This document shows, one piece after another, positions 52,766-62,872 of a stretch of DNA of 64,000 nt. Source of the stretch: Rhynochetos jubatus (taxonomy: Eukaryota; Chordata; Aves; Eurypygiformes; Rhynochetidae). The stretch covers positions 8,040,589-8,104,588 of the forward strand of contig CM050652.1 of assembly GCA_027574665.1 (NCBI GenBank). Reading direction: 5' to 3'. The stretch's first letter is position 1; each line of letters begins with the position of its first letter. Position numbers and translations under genes: made by a program. Under the pieces are notes generated by a model. That model saw nothing but the letters and a program-made list of their open reading frames with translations. It was not told the DNA's origin and did no database searches.

Positions 52766-52933
52766 CTCGTCGTGCAGGTGTGGTGTAGGGTTCTAGAGAG
52801 TCCCAGAACCTTTGACTGCACAAGGGTGAGCTGGAGTTCAGAGAAACTTCTTAATTTTGAAGACAGAAAAAAAGATGCTAAGACTGAAAGAGAAGGAAGA
52901 GAGTAAATTAAGGGATATAAACTCTGAAGCAGA
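52766..52933 (-). other. FAM107B: Candidate TATA-driven noncoding first exon of FAM107B
   Basis: The minus strand carries a near-perfect donor, ACGAG followed by GTAAGTGAGG, with the exon ending at 52766. About 165 bp upstream is TATAAATA (52963-52956), which would place a start near 52933. The exon holds no ATG, so after splicing to 3572 the first AUG is the FAM107B start at 3516. Alternatively an acceptor, CCTTCTCTTTCAG (exon start 52883), would make it a 118-bp internal exon. Expression is not shown by sequence alone. Confidence 0.42.
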
Positions 52934-52955
52934 AAGGAGAAAGCAAGTAGGAAAG

Positions 52956-52963
52956 TATTTATA
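52956..52963 (-). promoter_or_regulatory. TATA box candidate
   Basis: TATAAATA on the minus strand, preceded by GTCC. It is correctly spaced for a start about 30 bp downstream and for the exon ending at the strong donor at 52766. Confidence 0.4.
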
Positions 52964-54361
52964 GGACCTGATGAGGTGACTCTGCCACCTTTACCTCTTA
53001 CTTTTCGGAAGCATCAGCATATCAATTTATTTGATAATACTTAAGTGCTGGAGGCAAAATAGCAACATTACTCCTGAGCACTTTGGACTCTGTAAAACAG
53101 AAGTGACACTTCACCTGCCAAAATCATCCCTGGCAAAACTCCAGCGACATCAGTGGAACTACACCAAGCATGAAATTGGCCCACAGCTGCTTTAAGACAA
53201 TAAAGGCTTTGTTTTAGGAGATATGGGGGGTTCGTGGTTCTTCTTCATAAAGCCCAGCAAACAACTGTTTATTGTCCCTCAGCAAATACCACTGACAATA
53301 AGCAAGCAGCTATCACATTCATAGTACATGCTGTCTGTGCATATACTGCTAGGAAAACAACCGTCACTACAGCAAGAGATTCCCAGTGTCCTGCTCATCC
53401 CACAGGGAGACTAAAGACAGTTTAAACGCCTCTCAAACTGCCTACAAGATCCACAAGCAATTATTCCGATTTTTAACAACGCTCTTTCCCGCTCCCACTT
53501 CTCCACCAAGTCAATGAAAGTTAAACATCCTCATCGGTGCTACAGGATTTAGCGCACACGTGTACGTACCACAACACAGAACAGCACCGCTGCCAGAGGG
53601 TTATTCAACAATACTCCCACCACAAACTACACACAGCAACCACATTATGCTCACACAGAAGCATCTCTTCCTCGTTTTTGTTGCGTTTTTGTCTGACTAT
53701 GCGAATTCTCAACGAAGCCCAGAAAGTTCACGTGCTCCTGCCTCTCTCTCGAGTTCGCTACAAGCATTCCCTGAACTTACTGAACCAGACTCTGCTCCAA
53801 CGCCAGCCACGGCTGTACGCCACGTTCTCACCGTATCGATATATGCCAAAACTCATTAAGCTACGAAAAAAAAATCCAACGAGCAGTTAAGTTACACAGA
53901 GCTGTTGCACTGCACTCCTTCCCCTTGCGAACCCCCGAAAGACAGGTAGCCATGCGGGTACCCTGGCCAACTGCACAGCCTTTCAGCCCAATGCATTAGG
54001 GAACCTGGACGCTTCCTCAGACTCTGGGGACCTCGAGGGAAACTCCAGCAGAAGCGCGCGGGAGGGATGGAAGCGCAGGGAGACCGCTTGCCACACTCCC
54101 AGCCTTCACTTTTTACAAAGATTCGTAGGGAAACATCCACTGCCCACAAGTTCAGCTGCTCTGAACTCTCATTTTTACAGGGGAGGGCACGGCGGAAATA
54201 AAATATGTGTATTTCTCACTTGCTTTTCGGTTTTCACCTCTTCCTACCCAACCCCGCACGCCCCCGGCCCCGCCAAGCTGCAGCCCACGGGCCGCGGGGG
54301 TGCCCCGGTCGCAGCTCCGCACAGCCCCCCCGGGCACCCTTCCACTTCGCTTCCCACCCCC

Positions 54362-54417
54362 TTTTTTGGGTTTTTGGGTGTTTTTGGGGGGTTTTTTTGT
54401 TTTTTGGTTTTTTTTTT
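54362..54417 (+). repeat. 56-nt G/T-only tract at the island edge
   Basis: No A or C occurs on the plus strand. GGGTTTTTGGGTGTTTTTGG is followed by more G and T runs, so a G-quadruplex is possible on the plus (template) strand. Confidence 0.85.
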
Positions 54418-54685
54418 CAGTGCCACAATTAACCCCCCGGGTTTCCCTTCACGAGTGAAGGGGCTGAAACGGGGCTCTCCCGCCGGAGCCCCCCGGCCCG
54501 GGGGGTACCACCGCCTTTCCCCCTCTCGCATCCCCAGCGGCACCCCATCAGCTTGGGGAGGGGGTGCGGTGATGGGACCCCCACCCTCACGCCGCGGACC
54601 CTCACAGGCAGCCTCCTTCCCTCCCCGGCTGTCCCGTCCCAACCCGCCAGCACCGCGCCTTTGTGTGAGGCGACACCAAACCTAC

Positions 54686-54860
54686 CTCGGCGGGACGGCT
54701 CTCCCCGCCCGGCGGCGCGGGGGACGAGGGCAGAGAGACCCCGAGGCGCCCGGCGGCAGCAAGGAAGCAGAGACAGAAGGAGAGAGAGAGGGAGGGAGGC
54801 CGCCGCCTGCCCGCCCGCCACACGCGCGGAGCCGGCCCGGCCTCGCCTGAGGGGAGCGGC
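54686..54860 (-). other. FAM107B: Candidate CpG-island first exon (5'UTR) of FAM107B
   Basis: The minus strand reads CCCGCCGAG followed by the donor GTAGGTTTGG, with the exon ending at 54686. Upstream is a pyrimidine-rich stretch (CTCTCTCTCTCC) where initiation could occur. The 5' limit near 54860 is a guess. There is no ATG in this exon or in the first 56 nt of the exon at 3572, so the first AUG of the joined mRNA is the canonical one at 3516. The frame is open across this exon in the matching phase, but with no ATG upstream it cannot start there by normal rules. Confidence 0.5.
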
Positions 54861-55027
54861 GGGGCGGGCCGGGGGCGGGCCCGCCGCTGAGTCACCGCCG
54901 CGGCCGCCCGCCCCGCCGCCTCCTTTGTTGTCAAGCGTGGAAAAATCCGGCGTGGGGGGTGCCTGGCTGGGTGGAAATCCCAAGGGAAACGGGGGTAAAA
55001 AGAGGGGTGGGTGGAGGCGGAGGGCAC

Positions 55028-55047
55028 GGGGGGGGCGGGGGGGGGGG
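55028..55047 (+). repeat. G8-C-G11 run
   Basis: Eight G, one C and eleven G on the plus strand, just upstream of the candidate first exon at 54686. G-quadruplex potential is high. Confidence 0.9.
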
Positions 55048-55160
55048 CTGCAGCCTGGCCCAGGCCGTACCCCCCGGCCAGGACGACACGCGTGGGGTGC
55101 CCACGGGCGGTTTGCAAACGCCTGCCGAGGCCGTGGGTTCTCCTGAGTGGCCTCGCTCAC

Positions 55161-55260
55161 CTACGAGAGCCACCCCTCTCTTCATGGAGGAGCCATCTCC
55201 CAGCTGTGCCTTCCTTTAACTTTCCCTGAGCGGTTTCTTCTCCCTTTCCGTGGCCCAGAA
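55161..55260 (-). other. FAM107B: Candidate upstream first exon with in-phase ATG
   Basis: At the island's upstream edge the minus strand reads CTCGTAG followed by GTGAGCGAG, a strong donor; the exon ends at 55161. An ATG at 55185-55183 opens MKRGVALV and leaves one base, matching the phase of the exon at 3572. The joined product would read [27 protein letters not shown] and then the canonical MAEPDY. A better-context ATG at 55196 opens a four-codon upstream frame whose TGA overlaps this ATG (ATGA). The 5' limit is a guess. Confidence 0.35.
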
Positions 55261-56023
55261 CCCTGTCCCCTGTGGATATTTCCACCGGTCAGTCTGTAGG
55301 AATTAAGGTCCCCACTCTGCGAGCGGACCCATCCGAGTAAGAGGCCAAGAAATCACGTCCAGGTAGCCAAAACATGCCTCAACGTGCCCCAAAATCTGTT
55401 TCCTGGTGGGTACTACACGATGGGACACAACGTAGGGTGCACGGACTTCGGGAATGGACCCAAAAAAAGGAAGACCTTTGGGGATTAAACGTGTATTCAA
55501 GCCTTGGGGGTGCATGCTTAGATTGAATCGATTTAGGCTGTATATTTATCACTTGGAGTATTTTGTTTCTTCAGATGAGTCACAGCAAAGTGACAGAAGC
55601 AATTCGAGTCATCCCGGGGATGGAAAGCTTCTAGAGTGACTTCAGGAGCTCAGTAACTTGAGGACCTGAGCATTCAACGTCGCTTGGGCTGTGGAGACAG
55701 ACCCTTCCCATCCAAGAACCCCCCCAACCCCACGAAGTCCCTGCAGGAAGGATATTGGGTGCTCAGTAGATGGTGCTATTTCCACCACCAAATCTGCCCT
55801 AAATAACCCCACTGCCCCAGCATGGTAAGGGGAGTGAGTGGGTAGGGAGAAGGATGTTTTCTGTGGGGCATGGCTGAAATCTGGAGTGGTGGGATGTACT
55901 GAAAAGCTGCTCAGGTCTTTGTGTGCAGCTGTTCTTCCACTAGGTAAAAAAAAGGGCAGCCTGGGTGGAACCTGGCAAATGGATGAAATCTAGAGCATGG
56001 GTGGCCATGGTCAGTTCTGGTTC

Positions 56024-56227
56024 ATAGAATCACAGAATCACAGAATGGTTTGGGTTGGAAGGGACGTTAAAGAGCATCCAGCTCCAACCCCTCCTGCCAT
56101 GGGCAGGGACACCCTCCACTAGACCAGGTTGCTCCAAGCCTCATCCAGCCTGGCCTTGAACACTTCCAGGAATGGGGCATCCACAGCTTCTCTGGGCAAC
56201 CTGTTCCAGTGCCTCACCACCCTCTCC
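56024..56227 (-). mobile_element. CR1 3' fragment, left arm of an inverted pair
   Basis: About 204 bp in minus orientation, from the duplicated terminus (AGAATCACAGAATCACAG) to a truncation after CACCACCCTCTCC. It shares the unusual string GGATGCTCTTTAACGTCCC (minus strand) with the right arm. All other copies here have versions of GGATGATCTTTAAGGTCCC. Confidence 0.95.
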
Positions 56228-56412
56228 ATGGTGGAGACTCAGTTCGAGTCTGTTGCTGAACACCAACATATGCAACCCAAGCTATGCTCTGAGGAAATGA
56301 AATGGTATAAAATACCACATGCTCCTCAAAAGGTCACTTGTGGCGTGTCAAGCTGGGTACCCATTTGCGTTGTCCATGTTCACAGCCTCAGCCCTAGTTA
56401 CGGGCAGCCTCA

Positions 56413-56627
56413 TTCAGGAAGAAATTCTTCCCAGATAGGGTGGTGAAGCACTGGGACAGGTTGCCCAGAGAAGCTGTGGATGCCCCATCCCTGGAAGTGT
56501 TCAAGGCCAGGCTGGAGGAGGCTTGGAGCAACCTGGTCTAGTGGAGGGTGTCCCTGCGCATGGCAGGGGGGGTTGGAGCTGGATGCTCTTTAACGTCCCT
56601 TCCAACCCAAACCATTCTGTGATTCTA
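56413..56627 (+). mobile_element. CR1 3' fragment, right arm of an inverted pair
   Basis: About 215 bp in plus orientation, from TCAGGAAGAAATTCTTCCC to CATTCTGTGATTCTAGG. It is nearly the reverse complement of the left arm, with a handful of differences over about 200 bp and the same private variants. The 185-bp spacer 56228-56412 is not CR1. Confidence 0.95.
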
Positions 56628-57764
56628 GGATTCCCCAGGTGCCCTTTCCTTCACAGGAGAGTTGTGAGACGTAGTTGCTCTGTATGTGGAGCCCATGGAT
56701 ACTGTATGGAGAAAAAACTCGTAAAAATTGATTTTTTCTGGTGATTAAATGCAGTAAAATGATGTGGCTGGAAGGATGATGGAGTGTAAATATTGAATAG
56801 CTGCCTGTTCTGTGAGCAACCCTCCATCTGAAGCATGGGAGGGGGAAAGGGTGTATGACCAGGGAATTGCAAAGAGCATAGAACTGAAATGAACTGCAAG
56901 GCCAGCTGGAATGCTGGACTTCCCTATCCTTTGCATTCTTGACCTTAGGGACCTCTCCATATCATTTCTGTATGTAAGCATTAACCATTTGTATTCTAAG
57001 ACACTTTGTAGTCCTGACCAATGTTTTATCTCCGTTTCTTTAGACACTGCACAGGCACTTGTCCTGCTCTGAAATCTGACACTTTACATCACTGTTTCCC
57101 AACCCTTTCTCGGCTCAGCCAGCTGTCTCGCTGCGATATGTACCGTCTCCCCAGCAGATCCTGCACATCCACACCTTTAAATGGAATGTAACACTTTGCT
57201 GTAGCTACCAAAACTTCTGGGTATCTTGCCACAGCTTGTCAAAGGAGCACAGGCATTTTTCGTGGCAATAGCTGCTGTGTTCCAGTGTTACATTCAGTTT
57301 GTGTGGTGCTGTGGTATTGCTGGCCATGCCAGGTGCCAAGATTTAGCCAAGTCCCTCCCCACACATACTATCAGCTTGTGCTGCATGAAATCACTGCAAT
57401 GCTGCGCAACTCTAAGGTACCATGGTTGTATCCAGACTGGAAAACTATTGCTGGACATAAGCAAGGAAGAGGAAGATTTGGAAAAGGCAGAAAGTTGAAA
57501 AGACTCACCAAGAACACATCAGAGGAGCAGTGATGGCTGACATCAACCTGCTACGCTACAGTCTTAATTCCACACTGTGCCTCACACAAGACAGTGGTCA
57601 AATGATAGCTCTGAGTCAAACATCTCACGGGTCATTTAAGGAATAGCTTGTGTCATCAGGTTGTCTGGTTTTGGTGCAAGAGCTACTAGACAGCCCAAAC
57701 CCCTGGCTGGGGAGAGAGTGAGTCAGCCCAGCTCCGCTCCAGCCTGTGAGAAACAGGGACACAT

Positions 57765-58033
57765 GACTGGACAAGGGGTAATGGATTTAAACTGAAAGCA
57801 GGGAGATTTAGATTGGATATCAGGAAGTTCTTCCTGGAAAGGGTGGTGAGGCACTGGGACAGGTTGCCCAGAGAAGCTGTGGATGCCCCATCCCTGGGAG
57901 TGTTCAAGGCCAGGCTGGATGAGGCTTGGAGCAACCTGGTCTAGTGGAGGGTGTCCCTGCCCATGGCAGGGGGGTTGGAACTGGATGATCTTCAAGGTCC
58001 CTTCCAATCCAAACCATTCTATGATTCTATGAG
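57765..58033 (+). mobile_element. CR1 LINE, 5'-truncated 3' end
   Basis: About 270 bp in plus orientation, from ACTGGACAAGGGGTAATGG to the terminus CATTCTATGATTCTATGAG. It has a small deletion relative to other copies around AGGAAGTTCTTCCTGG. It lies 1.1 kb from the inverted pair and carries the ordinary GGATGATCTTCAAGGTCCC variant. Confidence 0.95.
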
Positions 58034-61000
58034 GAGTCAGTATTGTCTCCATCCCTGAGCCCCTCATGTTCCTGGTGTTCCTTTGCCTTCTTTAAGGCAC
58101 ATCATTTGTGCCTCACGACCACATGAAAATCATAGTGCGTAGTTCATGCTGTACAAAAATTGGGCCACAACTGCATTTTGCTCATGACAAGCCTTCTTCC
58201 TCCAGCACTGTGGGGACTGAAGCTCCCAAAAACGCTCAAGAAGGCCTCAGGGATCTTTCTAGATGAAAGATATAAATGTAAGACATTAACATTTTCTTCT
58301 AAATTAAAAGCAGTGTATTGGAATCCAAGCCATGAATAACCTGGCTGCACTTTAAAACAACTCTCAGACAGAATGATGCACTGGAAATACTTAAAAAGAC
58401 AACCCCCTTTTTTATTAACATTATGGCCAAAATATATATAGTCATTCTATTTTATCTGTGTCACGGGACATATGTAGTATGTAGTTCAGCATTTTGGTAT
58501 TTCATGAACCAAGTTATTATGTATTTTAATTGCCTGTTGGTGTTTGCATTTCTTTTCAGTCAAACTGCAGAATTAAAAGCAAAATCATCCTTTAATTACA
58601 TGAGTTGTCCTCTTTGTGGGGTAGGGAATTGCATTCTAGTCCACGTTTGCAGCATACCTAGCCTTTTACTATAATATAACCTTAAATAATAATAACAACA
58701 CTGATTTTACTGTGGCAGAAACGAAGTGGCGTACAGAGTCAGCAGCTGTGGGATTGCCCTTGCTTAATTTCAGCTGTGGGAAAGCAGCCCTCTTGCTTAA
58801 GCAGGTCGTGTAGGCTGGGGGAGAGGCAGGTACCTCCAGAGGGAGATCCATGGCATCCTACCTTAGGTGTCTGTATTAGAGATGGATTAATTGCTTCTGG
58901 AAGTGCTTCTGCTGGTTATACGAGGCAGCAGCCTGACAAGCTTCAGCTAGATGCCTTCCTCAGCAATTCTTTAGCTATGTGTCATTCCTTCACCCAAAGT
59001 GGCAAAATATCTCCCCATTATCTGCTTTCACTTACGACAAGAGATGAGCGCTGCCCGTGTACCAATATTTTTATTCCACGTAGCGTGGAGAAGCACTGAC
59101 ACACAACAGCAGAACGTGGTTTTCTTTATTCCAATGTAGCCATTTGAAATGTGGTTTTTTTCTAGATTTTTAATTTAATCAAAGTAAATCAACTGGAATG
59201 CAGGTTACTGCGAAGATTTTTTTCCATACCATAATTCTGCAGAAGCATCAGTTAAGTATCTGACGAAACATCTGCTATGCACGTAGATGTATAAATATAT
59301 ATAGGAGCTGAACAATATGACTTCAGAGTTTGCAGGGTTTTCTTTACACAAAGCCAGGGGCATAAAAGGGATTTCCTCCAAGTTTTCCTGTGTATTAATA
59401 AGGAAGATCAGGATGCCACCTTTGTTTCCTCCCCTTCTGAGCGCAGAGTGAAAGGAAGTGGTTCTGGACCAAATCACAAAGAGCAGTGGAAAAAAACCAG
59501 ACTGCACTCCACGCTGGCACTCAGAAGTTTAATTATCCAGCAGGCTGCATCTTTATGGAAGAAGGAGACAGATAAATCCCATATGTTAATCGTCGGCCCC
59601 CTGTGGCTGACCTTTGGCTCAAATATTCCATATTGTGATTAATGTTGCACAGTTGGATCCAAAACATGCTCATTCCCCAGGCTGCAGAAAAAAGGGGATT
59701 TCATTTACCTTCCAACAGCAGAATTTCATTTGATCACTCTTTTGGAGACTGATTTTATCCCTGACTGTAGATTGGCCTCTGAAGAGCTGTTCCGCACTTT
59801 CTGAACTAGGACTCTCAAGATCCAACTTCTTGCACTCTCCCCGCTACTGGCTGCCCGGAAAATGTGAAATAAATCAGTTTGCCTCAGTATCTGGTCTAGT
59901 AGAACGGCAAGAACTACTGTGACTTCCCTGCTGACACAGTTTGAAATTTACAGATAGAAGACAGTAAGAAAGCGTCATCTTCAGACAAAATTAGATATTG
60001 ATCTCTAGAATCTAGAGGTTTCCCAAGATTAGGTCAGAAAATCATAGCTGTGCTTGGATCACCGTTTTCTGGCCACCTTCTACCCCTATCTCACAGTTCT
60101 TATCATCCGTAGATTGTGTTTGCCTTCTCATGTCACTGTAGCAATCTTCCACCATTCTCATACCATAAACTGTGCCACCGGCCCTGGCACAGAGAAACAG
60201 GCAGCAAGATTTCTGAGCCGTGTGCAGGGTTGACCCTGAAGGACACAGGATCTGCGCACGCACGCATCCCTTGCACTGCAAACACACGGTACATCGCACT
60301 CCATGGCGCTTTTCTGGAGAAATCATACACACGGTAATAGGTGGGCTCAGAGCTGCAACGCAGAACATTTTAACAGACTCAAACATGTCACCGGCATCTG
60401 CTATAGGGTTGGAGCCTTGAGGTGCCAAGATTAATAATGCCAGAATTCCTCTCCATCTGACTTCTCTAGGCTCAGGTCTGAGACACAAAGCCTCGTCCGC
60501 AGCTAATTAAAGCCATTGCTAAAGTTGCCACAGCTCTCAGCTGAGTTTAGACTGAGCCCTCATTTCTCCTGTCCTCCTAGACGAGATGAAGCAGCAAAGC
60601 CTGATGAAGGCTTGGAAACTGCTCCTGCTCCTGTGGAGATCACAGGGAATTTTGCTTGGACTGGGCCTGTAAAGACATACCCAGCTGTCTTCCCAGGGAT
60701 GACACAGAGAAGTCTATAAAAATACAGCTGTAACATCTGGAGACACAGAAAAACCTGAGACAAAGCCTCTGAGGAGGTCTGTCCCTACCTCCAGCCAGGA
60801 CACATCTGGATTGTTGCACAGGCTGGGCACATTTTTCCATTTCCAAGCTGTTTTATTTACCTGAGAGGCACTTAGCAGACTGTACTCAGGGTGGCCCTAC
60901 AACAACTGGAGAAGGTAATCTCGTATAATTTCCCACAAAAGCAAATAAACTGCTCTTTTCCCCGCAGAAGGACAGACAGATGGATATCCTCCGTGCTCTG

Positions 61001-62820
61001 AACTGTAAAGTACATGCAAATTGCAGGTGGCAAGTAGCCTTTTATCTGTCTTTTTTGTCATAATGATTACACTCCAAAGGCTTTCCATGGGCCACATACA
61101 TGCTTGGAGAGGAACATGCACAAGGATCAAGATTCTACAGCATCTTCCATCACTGGTGAAACCTGACAACTGTAAGACATCAATAACCATGTCATTTCCA
61201 GCACGCCACTAGAACATATAAGCATGTCTAATTTAGAGATGAAAAAACCCACAGATTGTCCTTTTCCAGGAACTGCCAACCTTGGTTGTGGTTAATGGGA
61301 ACCTTGACAATCACCACACCTGAAAATAAAGTGAAAAATGAAAAGAACCCACATCGTACCTGCTGGCACGTGACATCTAAAAGCAGAAAGTTTAACCTCT
61401 AGGTGTTGAGTTCTCTATATATCTGTGTGGGATCTCCTGTGTAGAAATCCATGAACATGGGTCGTGCTGTGCCGAGCACTGTCTTGTCCAACCTCAACAT
61501 CTCGAACCTTCTCTGCAAAATCAGAGGGTACATGCACAGCACACCCAAATAGTTTTGAGTGTGTCCAAGTCCGCTTGCATGGGCACATTAGCCCTGCTTA
61601 GTGCAACGGCTGCTGAGCACCTAGAAATCCTTAATTTTAGCCAAGCTGCTCTGGCTTTCCATAAATTCCTAGAAAAAAACAAAACAAAGCCATAGGATGG
61701 CAGGTGACTTAGAGAAGTGGTAGGGTTGATGGAGACACCCTGGGCTAGGAGCAATTCTGGGGACAGGAGCCAGAGCTCACCCTCCCTACCCCAGTAACAG
61801 GTAGGTTGCACACTGGAGTGCGTCTCCACTCCGGCCCTGGTCCAGGTCTGTGATCAGCGTGTGACATCCATGGCTGGCTCAGGCACATCTTGGGCAGTCA
61901 CACCGTGAAACTCTGCCTGCATTATCTCTGGCCCTGCATGCTACTAGGATTTCTGGGGTCATTCTTCCTGGGGAAGTTCTGCTAAAATAAGTTCAAAGTC
62001 TGATTCTTTCTCAGTGAGGCATTCATCATGGGAGTGCTTGTCTTGGTCTTCTAGATGCATGGGGAAAACTGTGGGAAGAAACTGAAGAGACAAAGTAAAT
62101 GAGCATCCCAGGGGAAAGCAGAGTCATAGCCTGCACTTCCAACCATGGCTTCACAGCCGGGTGGCAGTGTATTGTATACAGTCCAGGGAGGAAAGATGGG
62201 GAGCACTGTATCGGAGCTTTCAACAACGGGGAGTGAAGGTGCAGTGTGAACACAATAGATCCATTTCAGTTTAATCAGCTTATGATCTCAGCTGAGTCTC
62301 TAGTCACCAATTCTAATACAAATAATAACAAAGAATTATGACAGCAACACGAGCAATTAGCGAAAGTAGGTTTTCAACTTTTCTCCTGGTTTCCCACTTG
62401 AAATAAATCATTGCTCTGTCCCTGACTCTTCATTTTTATTGTCTACCGCCTGTGGTTTAGTAACCAGCTGGCATTTCTTATAAAGAAATAAGCAGGTTGA
62501 CTGAGGCTGTGGCTACCCTGGAGTCCTCTGAGGCTTTCTTATTGACTGACCATATCTTAGATAAGGTTGCCAGTAAATTATAGCTCTGCTTAAGAGCATC
62601 TGCCTCAGGGCTGCTCTCCCCTCATTATAAAACCTGATCTAATCCTGCATGTCTCTTCAATTATTGGAGAGTACAATTCAAGAAGTGGCTTCCTCAGTGA
62701 ACACGAAATGCAATAAACTATTCCTAAGTAGGGTAAACAAGAATATTCAAGAGTGAAGCCAAGCCTTTCCAGGCCAGCCTCCTTCTGATTTCCACCTGGT
62801 TCCCAATGTAATAACATAAC

Positions 62821-62872
62821 ACCACTCGTGTTCATGTTGAACATGAACCACTCGTGTTCATGTTGAACATGA
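62821..62872. repeat. Two perfect 26-bp tandem copies, each with a palindrome
   Basis: Unit ACCACTCG, TGTTCATG, TTGAACATGA is present twice with no difference. Each unit contains an inverted repeat around a single G: GTTCATGTT G AACATGAAC in the first (62830-62848) and a one-base-shorter version in the second (62857-62873). Confidence 0.95.

Larger units (their letters stand above)
54245..55130 (-). promoter_or_regulatory. FAM107B: CpG island, probable main FAM107B promoter
   Basis: This is the one strong CpG island in the window: about 0.9 kb of very GC-rich, CpG-dense DNA with GC boxes (GGGGCGGGCC and GGGGGCGGGC near 54860-54880), an AP-1-type TGAGTCA at 54888-54894 and no TATA. It lies about 51 kb upstream of the minus-strand FAM107B exon and contains a minus-strand donor at 54686. 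All six frames are long here because stops are rare, so its open frames are not evidence of coding. Confidence 0.8.

Noticed and set aside
54429-55160. 243-codon minus-strand frame across the CpG island, in phase with the FAM107B exon
   Set aside because: It starts at GTG and has no ATG within the 158 codons before the 54686 donor. Other frames in the same stretch are also open for 130-200 codons because stops are rare in GC-rich DNA, and the peptide is low-complexity Pro/Arg/Gly.
60042-60488. 148-codon minus-strand frame in the upstream region
   Set aside because: No recognisable domain, Cys-rich by composition, with competing frames on the plus strand. Probably chance.
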